Of a stretch of DNA of 12,042 bases, positions 1 through 5,965 are shown piece after piece; position 1 is the first letter of the stretch; the number at the start of each line of letters is the position of its first letter. The stretch comes from Christensenella sp. UBA5893 (GTDB taxonomy: Bacteria; Bacillota; Clostridia; Christensenellales; UBA1242), in the NCBI GenBank assembly GCA_002431905.1, contig DJER01000038.1, positions 1-12,042 on the forward strand, read 5' to 3'. The notes beneath the pieces are model-generated. The model was not told the DNA's origin. It saw only the letters and a list, made by a program, of their open reading frames with translations, and searched no databases. A program made the position numbers and the translations under genes.

Positions 1-524
1 TTTATGCTAACAATATCGTTAATAGTAGTTTTGTAAGGTGTGTCATTTTTATAGTAAAATGAATTAAACTCGTCATCATCAAAAAGTTTTACCTTTGTGA
101 TTTTGCTTTCAAAAACAACTATATTGCTTTGCTTAATCTCATCATTGGATATTGTTGCAGTAATTTTGAAAGGTCTGTGATTTCCATTAATTTTTACATC
201 GTCCAAAATACAAGTTGAAAAATTCGTGTAGTTGGTAATACTTTCAACCCTTGCTTCAATCAACACACTTTGTGGGTAATCTATTCCAGAAAAGGTGTAA
301 AACCCCAAAAAGTAGTAACTGATACCAAATACAAAAACGCAGAAGAGAAGAACGAACCTTTTAAGACATTTGTACTTTATACAAATATAAAGCAATAATA
401 AAATAGCCAAAGTCAAGAAGATTATGTAGGAAATAGATAAATCAAAAATGTGCCTTGCAAAAGAAAGTGCAAGCATAAAAGATACCGCACAAAAGAAAAT
501 TATTCTAAAATTTATTTTTCTCAT
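1..524 (-). CDS. comEC: ComEC/Rec2-like competence membrane protein, N-terminal part (runs off left edge)
   Basis: The minus strand is open from an ATG at 524 to the window edge, giving 174 residues of an incomplete protein. Residues 1-80 contain three closely spaced hydrophobic segments (about 7-22, 30-48 and 57-76) separated by short basic loops. A mostly beta-strand soluble stretch follows (about 85-150, containing VLIEARVESITNYTNF and a run of alternating strands), then a polar segment FDDDEFNSFYYKND. Three helices followed by an OB-like domain is the arrangement of the N-terminal DUF4131 region of ComEC, the inner-membrane channel for single-stranded DNA in natural transformation. The diagnostic competence and metallo-beta-lactamase domains would lie beyond the window, so the call rests on architecture and general resemblance. 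There is no clear ribosome binding site, and the promoter predicts only about 6 bases of leader. A start at the internal Met 17 is possible but would cut the first helix. Confidence 0.55.
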   Translation of the reverse strand, partial: MRKINFRIIFFCAVSFMLALSFARHIFDLSISYIIFLTLAILLLLYICIKYKCLKRFVLLFCVFVFGISYYFLGFYTFSGIDYPQSVLIEARVESITNYTNFSTCILDDVKINGNHRPFKITATISNDEIKQSNIVVFESKITKVKLFDDDEFNSFYYKNDTPYKTTINDIVSI

Positions 525-536
525 TTGTATATTTTT

Positions 537-565
537 ATTATAGACGCATTATAAAAAAATTCCAA
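537..565 (-). promoter_or_regulatory. Promoter for the ComEC-like gene
   Basis: On the minus strand a -35 box TTGGAA (565-560) and a perfect -10 box TATAAT (542-537) are separated by 17 bases. The predicted transcription start near 530 lies only about 6 bases before the ATG at 524, so the transcript would have almost no leader. This agrees with the absence of a Shine-Dalgarno sequence. Confidence 0.6.
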
Positions 566-596
566 GTCCTTTCAAGAAAAACATTTTTGTTTATGC

Positions 597-625
597 TTGC
601 AAAAATAAAAAAAATTTGGTACACT
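597..625 (+). promoter_or_regulatory. tRNA-Glu promoter
   Basis: TTGCAA (597-602) and TACACT (620-625) are separated by 17 bases. The predicted start near 632 is about 11 bases before the mature 5' end of the tRNA, a normal length for a tRNA precursor leader. Confidence 0.7.
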
Positions 626-642
626 ATTTGCGTTAAAAATAT

Positions 643-717
643 GGCCTTATGGTCAAGCGGTTAAGACGTCACCCTCTCAAGGTGAAATCACGAGTTCGAT
701 TCTCGTTAAGGCTACCA
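643..717 (+). tRNA. tRNA-Glu (anticodon CTC), CCA encoded
   Basis: A full cloverleaf can be drawn. The acceptor stem GGCCTTA (643-649) pairs with TAAGGCT (707-713), with a G-U wobble as the first pair. The D stem is GTC/GAC (652-654, 665-667). The anticodon stem TCACC/GGTGA (669-673, 681-685) closes the loop CTCTCAA, with anticodon CTC at 676-678. The T stem ACGAG/CTCGT (690-694, 702-706) closes the loop TTCGATT. The discriminator is A714 and CCA is encoded at 715-717. Anticodon CTC reads GAG. The gene stands alone between its own promoter and terminator. Confidence 0.95.
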
Positions 718-718
718 G

Positions 719-750
719 AAAAAATTTCTTCCGTATGGAAGAATTTTTTT
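719..750 (+). terminator. Intrinsic terminator of tRNA-Glu
   Basis: The stem TTCTTCC (726-732) pairs with GGAAGAA (737-743) around the loop GTAT, followed immediately by seven T. It begins two bases after the encoded CCA. Confidence 0.85.
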
Positions 751-832
751 ATTTTAAAGAAGTCTACTAATCAACGCTTGCTTTGTAGACTATCGTGGAG
801 AAATCTCAACCACTTAAATATAATTATTTCTT

Positions 833-862
833 GTCACTTTTTTTAACGCTAAAAAAAGTGAC
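833..862. repeat. Perfect 13-bp inverted repeat (strong hairpin)
   Basis: GTCACTTTTTTTA (833-845) is the exact reverse complement of TAAAAAAAGTGAC (850-862), with loop ACGC. It is not followed by a T-run on either strand, so it is not an ordinary terminator. It is more likely part of a dispersed intergenic repeat. Confidence 0.75.
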
Positions 863-872
863 CAAAAAAACG

Positions 873-894
873 CTGGGGGTTGCGATTCCCCCAG
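873..894. repeat. GC-rich hairpin CTGGGGG/CCCCCAG
   Basis: CTGGGGG (873-879) pairs with CCCCCAG (888-894) around the loop TTGCGATT. The seven-base GC stem is conspicuous in this AT-rich DNA. It follows the previous hairpin after only 10 bases, and the two probably form one repeat unit. Confidence 0.7.
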
Positions 895-1010
895 ACCCCA
901 TAAACGCTTTTTGTGAGTGTAGGGCTATGAAGGAAATAAAAGGATGAGATTCTCGTGAGTATGTCTTTGCGGGCTAACTCGAAATGGCGTCAAAACTCTC
1001 GCTTATACTT

Positions 1011-1035
1011 ATTTTGAATGCTATGCATCCAAAAT
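1011..1035. repeat. Imperfect 11-bp inverted repeat
   Basis: ATTTTGAATGC (1011-1021) pairs with GCATCCAAAAT (1025-1035) around the loop TAT, with one non-Watson-Crick position out of eleven. No T-run follows, so a terminator role is unlikely. Confidence 0.5.
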
Positions 1036-1063
1036 TTTTGTTTGCACGCTCGGTTTTTCCTTT

Positions 1064-1090
1064 CCCCAAAAAACACAACTGTTTTTGGGG
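1064..1090. repeat. CCCCAAAAA/TTTTTGGGG hairpin
   Basis: CCCCAAAAA (1064-1072) pairs with TTTTTGGGG (1082-1090). GGGG is followed by ACCCC (1091-1095), so the 3' arm could also fold with the sequence after it. No T-run follows. Confidence 0.6.
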
Positions 1091-1106
1091 ACCCCGTAAT
1101 TATGTT

Positions 1107-1212
1107 GTCATTTCGACACATACTCCAAAGTGTGGCTTTGGAGAAATCTCTTCCTTATAAAAGCAGTTGAGATTTCTCCTTTGCCAGTCAAGGAAGCATT
1201 AGTCGAAATGAC
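1107..1212. repeat. Nested palindromic repeat unit (GTCATTTCGAC ... GTCGAAATGAC)
   Basis: The outer arms GTCATTTCGAC (1107-1117) and GTCGAAATGAC (1202-1212) are perfect 11-bp reverse complements. Inside are a second perfect pair, GGAGAAATCTC (1140-1150) and GAGATTTCTCC (1169-1179), and a third, CTCCAAAG (1123-1130) and CTTTGGAG (1136-1143). A partial copy, GGAGAAATCTCAAC (797-810), matches the reverse complement of 1166-1179 over 14 bases, so at least two copies in opposite orientation lie within 400 bases. Nested outer and inner arms without a coding frame fit a MITE-like or REP-like intergenic repeat. I recall similar GTCATTTCGAC / GGAGAAATCTC words from other anaerobe genomes but could not check. 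Confidence 0.7.
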
Positions 1213-1247
1213 TTTTTAAAAAAAATTAAAAAACTTGTGTAAATTAT

Positions 1248-1275
1248 TTGACAAGTCTAGGGGGGGGGGTATAGT
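1248..1275 (+). promoter_or_regulatory. Promoter with G10 tract in the spacer, driving the surface protein gene
   Basis: A perfect -35 box TTGACA (1248-1253) and a -10 box TATAGT (1270-1275) are separated by 16 bases. The last ten spacer bases (1260-1269) are all G. The predicted start is near 1282, giving a leader of about 44 bases that includes the AAAAAAGGAG ribosome binding site (1311-1320). Gain or loss of G would change the spacer, and so promoter strength, with the optimum of 17 at one extra G. An inverted repeat ACTTGT (1233-1238) / ACAAGT (1251-1256) overlaps the -35 box and could be an operator. Confidence 0.75.
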
Positions 1276-1325
1276 AGAATTGAATAGAAGTATGGGATTT
1301 TTCACATACTAAAAAAGGAGAACAT

Positions 1326-2831
1326 ATGAAAAAATTTAAACTTACAATGAGTGTGTCTGTAATGTGCCTTGCAATTGCAGTCCTTTGCTTTGGAGTATTT
1401 AGTGCAACAAATGTTACATATAACATTGGTGGAACAATTAGTTATGAAGTTGAAGATGTTTTTGTTAATATAACAACAAAAGTTTATACATCAAATGCTC
1501 AAGTTGATAATGCAGACGATTTAAAATTATATGCAAATAAATTTGTAAATCAAACACCAACTTCTCTTGGAGAATATTCAGTAACAAATCTCACGGAATA
1601 TAATGGTAAATTTGATTTCAATTCACTCGCAAATGAACTTGATTCAACAAATTCTTTTAGTCCGCAAGACAAAATAAATATGGTGTTTTGTAGTAATGCA
1701 AATGCATATTCAATGTATATTGTTATAAATATTGTAAACATTGCAGATAGCACTGTCTACACACATGTTAATTCATTTACAAACGATATGGCAAATATTA
1801 TCGGATGCACAACAGATTCAGATTTAAGAATTTTTAAAAGTGAAACAAGTGGTCAAACAATTGTTCTTACATATTCATTAAAAGACAAAAAGCAAAGCGT
1901 AGAATCTTCCAATTTTTCTTTCTCTCTTGCAATGCGTTGTACAGAACCTTATAGTTATGGAAATTTAACAAAAATATCTGAAAGTTTCTTTGATGGGAAG
2001 TATTCATCAAAATTAAAGAGTATAGTATTTACAAATAACAGTGCCGATTTTGATGTTAAAAATGCAACAGAAAATGATAGCGTTGGGACTTACACTTATA
2101 GTAATAATGTAACAAAAAACATAACAGCATATGTTATTCCAAATGGAGAGTTGTTTGATTGTTATATTTATGCACCGGTAAGTTTAATGTACGCTCCAGA
2201 AGATAGTTATGGTTATTTTTCTCATTGGCTTTATTTTAGTAGTGATAGTATTGATAAAGATAGTTATAATGTTTATTATAACAACTATAAATTGGAAATT
2301 ATAGATTTAAGTGCATTTGATACAAGTAAAACAAAAAGTATGCAGGGGATGTTTGGAGGATGTACTGCTTTAAAGAAAATTATAGGGTTTGAGCATTTGG
2401 ATACTTCAAAAGTTAAAAATATGCTTGGGGCATTCTATGGGTGTGCGAGTTTGGAAGAACTTAATATGTTAAATATTTCTTTTACATCAATTACTGATAA
2501 GTCTAAAATAATGGGACTCATTGGGTGTAATGATGAATATCTTAAAAAGGTATTGGGGAGCTATAGCGAAACTATTACTAATTCGGAAACGATAGACGAT
2601 AAAATAGTTGCATTAGCAACTGTAGTAAATTCACTGAATATAGTTAAGGGTGGAGAAGCAAGATCAATGGCAGACTTCATTTACAAAACGAATATTGCAA
2701 GAATAATCTGTCCAAAAAATCTGGGAGATTTGGTAATTGGAACACCAACAGAGAATCCATACACCATTGAAGGAACAAGTGAAACAACAAGTTTCTTAGT
2801 TGCAGGAAAAACATTGATAAGAAATTCATAA
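1326..2831 (+). CDS. Secreted surface protein with TasA-like N-terminus and DUF285/BspA-like repeats
   Basis: This 501-residue protein begins with a signal peptide: basic MKKFK, a hydrophobic core at about 8-25, and a likely cut after VFSA (about residue 27). The next part (about 28-205) is rich in beta strands and Asn/Thr and begins TNVTYNIGGTISYEVEDVFV. This style resembles TasA/camelysin-type exported fibre proteins, though the resemblance is weak. Residues 322-380 (IDLSAFDTSKTKSMQGMFGGC, then HLDTSKVKNMLGAFYGCASL) are two copies of the DUF285 / BspA-type repeat, with the Asp-Thr-Ser-Lys and MF-x-x-C signature of surface and adhesion proteins. There is no LPXTG motif and no C-terminal membrane segment, so the mode of attachment is unknown. 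The start is fixed by AAAAAAGGAG five bases upstream of the ATG. The gene is monocistronic, between the G10 promoter and a large terminator. The function is inferred to be surface interaction; no specific ligand can be named. Confidence 0.75.
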   Translation: MKKFKLTMSVSVMCLAIAVLCFGVFSATNVTYNIGGTISYEVEDVFVNITTKVYTSNAQVDNADDLKLYANKFVNQTPTSLGEYSVTNLTEYNGKFDFNSLANELDSTNSFSPQDKINMVFCSNANAYSMYIVINIVNIADSTVYTHVNSFTNDMANIIGCTTDSDLRIFKSETSGQTIVLTYSLKDKKQSVESSNFSFSLAMRCTEPYSYGNLTKISESFFDGKYSSKLKSIVFTNNSADFDVKNATENDSVGTYTYSNNVTKNITAYVIPNGELFDCYIYAPVSLMYAPEDSYGYFSHWLYFSSDSIDKDSYNVYYNNYKLEIIDLSAFDTSKTKSMQGMFGGCTALKKIIGFEHLDTSKVKNMLGAFYGCASLEELNMLNISFTSITDKSKIMGLIGCNDEYLKKVLGSYSETITNSETIDDKIVALATVVNSLNIVKGGEARSMADFIYKTNIARIICPKNLGDLVIGTPTENPYTIEGTSETTSFLVAGKTLIRNS

Positions 2832-2833
2832 TA

Positions 2834-2893
2834 AAAAAATCTAGCAATGAAGTGAACCCCGTAGGGGTCACTTCAGCGTTTGCTAGATTTTTT
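2834..2893. terminator. Large bidirectional terminator between the surface gene and argS
   Basis: The outer stem AAAAAATCTAGCA (2834-2846) pairs with TGCTAGATTTTTT (2881-2893). An inner stem TGAAGTG (2848-2854) / CACTTCA (2869-2875) continues as ACCCC (2856-2860) / GGGGT (2864-2868) with loop GTA. A and T tracts at opposite ends allow termination on both strands. It starts three bases after the surface gene stop and ends two bases before the argS stop. Confidence 0.9.
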
Positions 2894-2894
2894 A

Positions 2895-4685
2895 TTACAT
2901 TTTTTCTGGTGCATTTATGGATATTGTTTCAAGTGCATTTTTTATTACAGTTTTTGCACAAGTTACAAATGCCATCATTGCTCTTGTATGTTTTTCATCG
3001 TTTGTATCAACAAGTTTTATGTCTGCACTCCAAATTGAATGGAAAAGTGAGGCAAAATCTTTAAGGTAGTCAACAATCATATTTGGTGCGTGTTTTTTTG
3101 CTGATGACAAAATCACTTGTGGATATTTTGCCATAAATACAACAAGTTCCTTTATTAACTTGTTTGGCTGTTGCATGAAACCGTTTAAATCTTTTGGGTC
3201 ATATTCATATTTGTAACCAAATTTTGATTCAAAGTTGCGTAGAACCGAATTTGACCTTGCATATGCATATTGAATGTAGTAAACAAGATTGTCTTTTGAT
3301 TTTTCCTTTACCTTAACAAGGTCAAAAGTCATTTGAGTGTCTGGACTTTTTGAAAGCATAAACAATTTTAATTCATCAACATTGATTGTTTCTGCAACAT
3401 CACGAAGAAGCACAAAAGTGCCTTTTCTTTTTGACATCTTGAATGGTTGACCATCTTTTTCAAGTGCAACCATTTGACAAAGTACGACTTCCAAGTTTGC
3501 TTTATGTTCGCTTAATGCATCAACAGCACTTGTAATTCTTTTTACATATCCGCCATGATCAGCGCCAAAGATATCAATAAGTTTTGTATACCCTCTGTCA
3601 ACTTTATATTTATGGTAAGCAATGTCTGATGCAAAATAGGTTGTTGTTCCGTCTGGTCTTTTTACAACTCTATCTTTGTCATCGCCAAAAAGGGTGGAGC
3701 GGAACAAGGTTTGGTCTTCGCCTGAATATTTTGATTCTTCTTGTTCTTCTTCGTTTGCACTTTTTCCAACAGGTGCATCAAGTTTTCCTTTGTAGATATA
3801 ATATAGTTTTTGAGTGTTGCCGTCATCGTCTGTAACTTCTTTATATTTGCTTTCCAAGTAGTTTATTGCTTCGTCAATTTTGCCTTGTTCAACAATATCT
3901 GTTTCGGAAACAAATGAATCATATTCAAGCCCAAGAAGTTTTAGGTCGGCTCTAATTACGTCCATCATTGCATTTACAATTTCTTTTTTAAAGTCCTTGT
4001 AAAATTCTTCTTCGCCTAGGTTAATATATTTGTCGCCATATTTTTTTGCAAAAACTTTTGCATAGTCAACCAAATATTCGCCAGGGTAACATCCTTCGGG
4101 CATATTTTCATTTGCATGGAGTCCAAATATTTGTTCATATCTAAATTGAACAGATTTGACGAGGGTTCTAATTTGAACACCATAGTCATTGATGTAATAT
4201 TCTTTTGTTATATCATAGCCAGCTTTTTGCATAAGTTTTGCAATAGCAAGTCCAAGAATTGCACCACGACAATGTCCAACGTGAAGTGGACCAGTAGGGT
4301 TGGCTGAAATAAATTCAAGCAAAACTTTTTCTTTTTTGTCACCGTCACCAAAGTGTTCTTTTTCTTCTTCAATGCCGGTTAAAAATTGTTCCCAAATTTT
4401 TGGTTTAAATGTTATGTTGATATAGCCATTAACGGCACTTGCTTCTTGCACAAAGTCCAATGTCCCAATTTTTTCACAAAGTTCATTCGCTATATCAAAA
4501 GGCTTTTTCCCAAGTGCTTTTGCAAATACCATTGAAACATTCGTTGAATAATCTGAACCTGTTTGAATTGGTGGAATAACAAATTTTATTGCATTTTGTA
4601 ATCTTTCGTTTTGAGTGTAAGCACTTCCAAGATAATCTTTTATAACAACCAAAAGGTCGTTGTCTACTTTTTTAAATAAGTCCAT
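2895..4685 (-). CDS. argS: Arginyl-tRNA synthetase (ArgRS)
   Basis: This is a 596-residue class I aminoacyl-tRNA synthetase that charges tRNA-Arg with arginine using ATP in the cytoplasm. Residues 1-110 form the Add-1-type N-terminal domain that contacts the tRNA. The HIGH motif appears as HVGH (135-138) within SANPTGPLHVGH, and the second ATP motif is KMSKR (416-420), followed by KGTF. The C-terminal helical anticodon-binding domain (about 465-596) ends with the family-typical NAPEKM. Length is normal. A short acidic stretch at 306-325 (NEEEQEESKYSGEDQ) is a probable surface loop. The start is supported by GGAG (4695-4692) six bases upstream of the ATG. The gene begins 19 bases after the ABC-type ATPase gene and is very probably co-transcribed with it from the promoter at 5364-5392. 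No T-box element is seen upstream. Confidence 0.97.
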   Translation of the reverse strand: MDLFKKVDNDLLVVIKDYLGSAYTQNERLQNAIKFVIPPIQTGSDYSTNVSMVFAKALGKKPFDIANELCEKIGTLDFVQEASAVNGYINITFKPKIWEQFLTGIEEEKEHFGDGDKKEKVLLEFISANPTGPLHVGHCRGAILGLAIAKLMQKAGYDITKEYYINDYGVQIRTLVKSVQFRYEQIFGLHANENMPEGCYPGEYLVDYAKVFAKKYGDKYINLGEEEFYKDFKKEIVNAMMDVIRADLKLLGLEYDSFVSETDIVEQGKIDEAINYLESKYKEVTDDDGNTQKLYYIYKGKLDAPVGKSANEEEQEESKYSGEDQTLFRSTLFGDDKDRVVKRPDGTTTYFASDIAYHKYKVDRGYTKLIDIFGADHGGYVKRITSAVDALSEHKANLEVVLCQMVALEKDGQPFKMSKRKGTFVLLRDVAETINVDELKLFMLSKSPDTQMTFDLVKVKEKSKDNLVYYIQYAYARSNSVLRNFESKFGYKYEYDPKDLNGFMQQPNKLIKELVVFMAKYPQVILSSAKKHAPNMIVDYLKDFASLFHSIWSADIKLVDTNDEKHTRAMMAFVTCAKTVIKNALETISINAPEKM

Positions 4686-4704
4686 AATTTCTCCATATCT
4701 TTTG

Positions 4705-5346
4705 TTAGTCTATTGAACCATTGGTAAAGTGTATAGTTCTTTTGCACACTTTTTTTGGCAACTCTTCATCATTTGTTGCAACCAAGGTTGTAACTTTTTT
4801 GTCGATAAATAATTTTTTAATTAGTGACACAATATAATTTTTTTGCTCATCATCAAGTGATTCAAAAATGTCATCAACAAGAACAATATCAAGTGGGCGA
4901 AGAGTGAGCCTTGCAATTGAAATAACATACTTTTCAAAAAGTGTTAAATCCTTTGCTTTTGTGTTGCGATATTTTTCAAGACCAAATTCAATAAGACAAG
5001 TGTTAATTTTGCTTTCAATATCAACAGGTTTAACTTTTCTTGAGGATAAAACATATTTAAGATTTTCATAAACTGTTTTATTTTCCAAAAATACTGGTGC
5101 AAAAGGAATATATCCAAGACTTATATCTGTTTTAAAGTCAAGTTTTTTTAGCGAAATATCCTTTATATAAACTTCGCCTTTGTCAAATTTTTCAAGCTTT
5201 GCAATCACACGAAGAAGGGTGGTTTTGCCACTGCCTTCATTGCCAACAAGGGCAATGCTTTCGCCTTTTTGAATTTTTATATTTATGTCATAAAGGGCAT
5301 AATATTCTCGTATATATTTTAGATATAAGTTTTTTATTTCTATCAT
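4705..5346 (-). CDS. Stand-alone ABC-type ATPase with degenerate catalytic motifs
   Basis: This 213-residue protein is a single nucleotide-binding domain of the ABC superfamily. Walker A is intact (GNEGSGKT, 35-42), as is the Walker B aspartate (IVLVDD, D158). Most other diagnostic residues are altered. The Q-loop region reads YIPFAPVFLENKTVYENL with no glutamine, the LSGGQ signature position reads LTLFEK (134-139), the catalytic glutamate after Walker B is Asp159, and the switch histidine is Asn192 (ATNDEE). The D-loop SLD (163-165) remains. It probably binds ATP but may hydrolyse it poorly. No permease gene is adjacent; the partner in the operon is argS. It could be the ATPase of a transporter encoded elsewhere, or an ABC protein used for regulation. 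The ribosome binding site AGGTG lies about six bases before the ATG. Confidence 0.8.
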   Translation of the reverse strand: MIEIKNLYLKYIREYYALYDINIKIQKGESIALVGNEGSGKTTLLRVIAKLEKFDKGEVYIKDISLKKLDFKTDISLGYIPFAPVFLENKTVYENLKYVLSSRKVKPVDIESKINTCLIEFGLEKYRNTKAKDLTLFEKYVISIARLTLRPLDIVLVDDIFESLDDEQKNYIVSLIKKLFIDKKVTTLVATNDEELPKKVCKRTIHFTNGSID

Positions 5347-5363
5347 AATTTCACCTATAAATA

Positions 5364-5392
5364 AATATACTACAATTTTTTCATTTTTCCAA
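5364..5392 (-). promoter_or_regulatory. Promoter of the ABC ATPase-argS operon
   Basis: On the minus strand TTGGAA (5392-5387) and TATATT (5369-5364) are separated by 17 bases. The start near 5357 leaves an 11-base leader that contains the AGGTG ribosome binding site. No terminator was seen between the lipoprotein gene and this point, so read-through from upstream is also possible. Confidence 0.6.
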
Positions 5393-5406
5393 GTATTTTG
5401 TGTATA

Positions 5407-5907
5407 TTAGTATTTGCTTGTCTTTTTTACGTTAAGTTCAAACACTTTTGATATATCAAAGACGTTAAGTAGGGAAGATTTGTATTGAGAAATTTCACCA
5501 ACAACAGCCTTAAACGTTAACAAATAATCGTTTTGACTATTTATTATATATATTTTTGATATTGCTTTTTTGTATGGCATGTATTCAAATTTTTTATTTT
5601 CTGCTTTTGCCATTAGTTTGTACAAACTATAATAGGTGTTCTTTTCTTTTATTGTGATTTTTACAAAGTTTTCAAGTTCTTTTTTGATTAAAAATTCTGC
5701 GTTATCCGTATCTGTTTTTATCAAAATATCATAACCTTTGTCAAAATATCTTTTTTCTTCTTCAAAAGTAACTTTAAAAGTAATATCATTTGAACCGGGA
5801 CTTGTTATATCAACAAAGTTTGCACAAATTGAGTTGTTGCCAAAAGTGCAAGCCGAAACAATAAATATAGCAAGTGTTAAAATTAGCATAGACAATTTTT
5901 TAAGCAT
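5407..5907 (-). CDS. Small predicted lipoprotein of unknown function
   Basis: This 166-residue protein has a type II (lipoprotein) signal peptide: MLKK, a hydrophobic core LSMLILTLAIFI, and the lipobox VSAC with the lipidated Cys at 20. It should be exported and anchored to the outer face of the membrane. The mature part is about 145 residues, rich in Lys, Glu and aromatic residues, with alternating strand-like patterns (ITFKVTFEEEKRYF, ISKIYIINSQNDYLLTFKAVVGE). No enzymatic motif is visible and I do not recognise the family. It lies 58 bases downstream of hpf on the same strand. Its AAAGGAG ribosome binding site (5926-5920) is partly inside the hpf terminator hairpin, so expression probably depends on read-through. 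The spacing from GGAG to the ATG, about 12 bases, is longer than usual. No promoter was found immediately upstream. Confidence 0.7.
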   Translation of the reverse strand: MLKKLSMLILTLAIFIVSACTFGNNSICANFVDITSPGSNDITFKVTFEEEKRYFDKGYDILIKTDTDNAEFLIKKELENFVKITIKEKNTYYSLYKLMAKAENKKFEYMPYKKAISKIYIINSQNDYLLTFKAVVGEISQYKSSLLNVFDISKVFELNVKKTSKY

Positions 5908-5938
5908 AAAAAAAATACTCTCCTTTATAGAGAGTATT
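5908..5938 (-). terminator. hpf terminator overlapping the lipoprotein ribosome binding site
   Basis: On the minus strand GAATACTCTC leads into a perfect 9-bp stem, AATACTCTC (5938-5930) with GAGAGTATT (5922-5914), around the loop TATAAAG. The T-run that follows reaches the lipoprotein ATG. The AAAGGAG ribosome binding site of the lipoprotein is split between the loop and the 3' arm of this stem. Confidence 0.85.
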
Positions 5939-5965
5939 CACAAATTTTTTAATTTAAAACAAAAA

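Larger units (their letters stand above)
751..1240. other. Gene-free, hairpin-dense intergenic region
   Basis: No credible coding sequence lies in these roughly 490 bases. Short open frames lack ribosome binding sites and recognisable content. The stretch is instead filled with inverted repeats: AGTCTAC/GTAGACT (761-767, 785-791), the arms at 833-862, 873-894, 1011-1035 and 1064-1090, and a nested palindromic unit at 1107-1212. Local base composition is less AT-rich than the flanking genes, with runs such as GGGGG and CCCCC. The texture suggests accumulated dispersed repeats or the remnant of a small non-autonomous element. Confidence 0.7.

Noticed and set aside
649..846. 65-codon open frame on the plus strand
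   Set aside because: It runs through the tRNA-Glu, its terminator and the following hairpins; no ribosome binding site and no protein-like composition.
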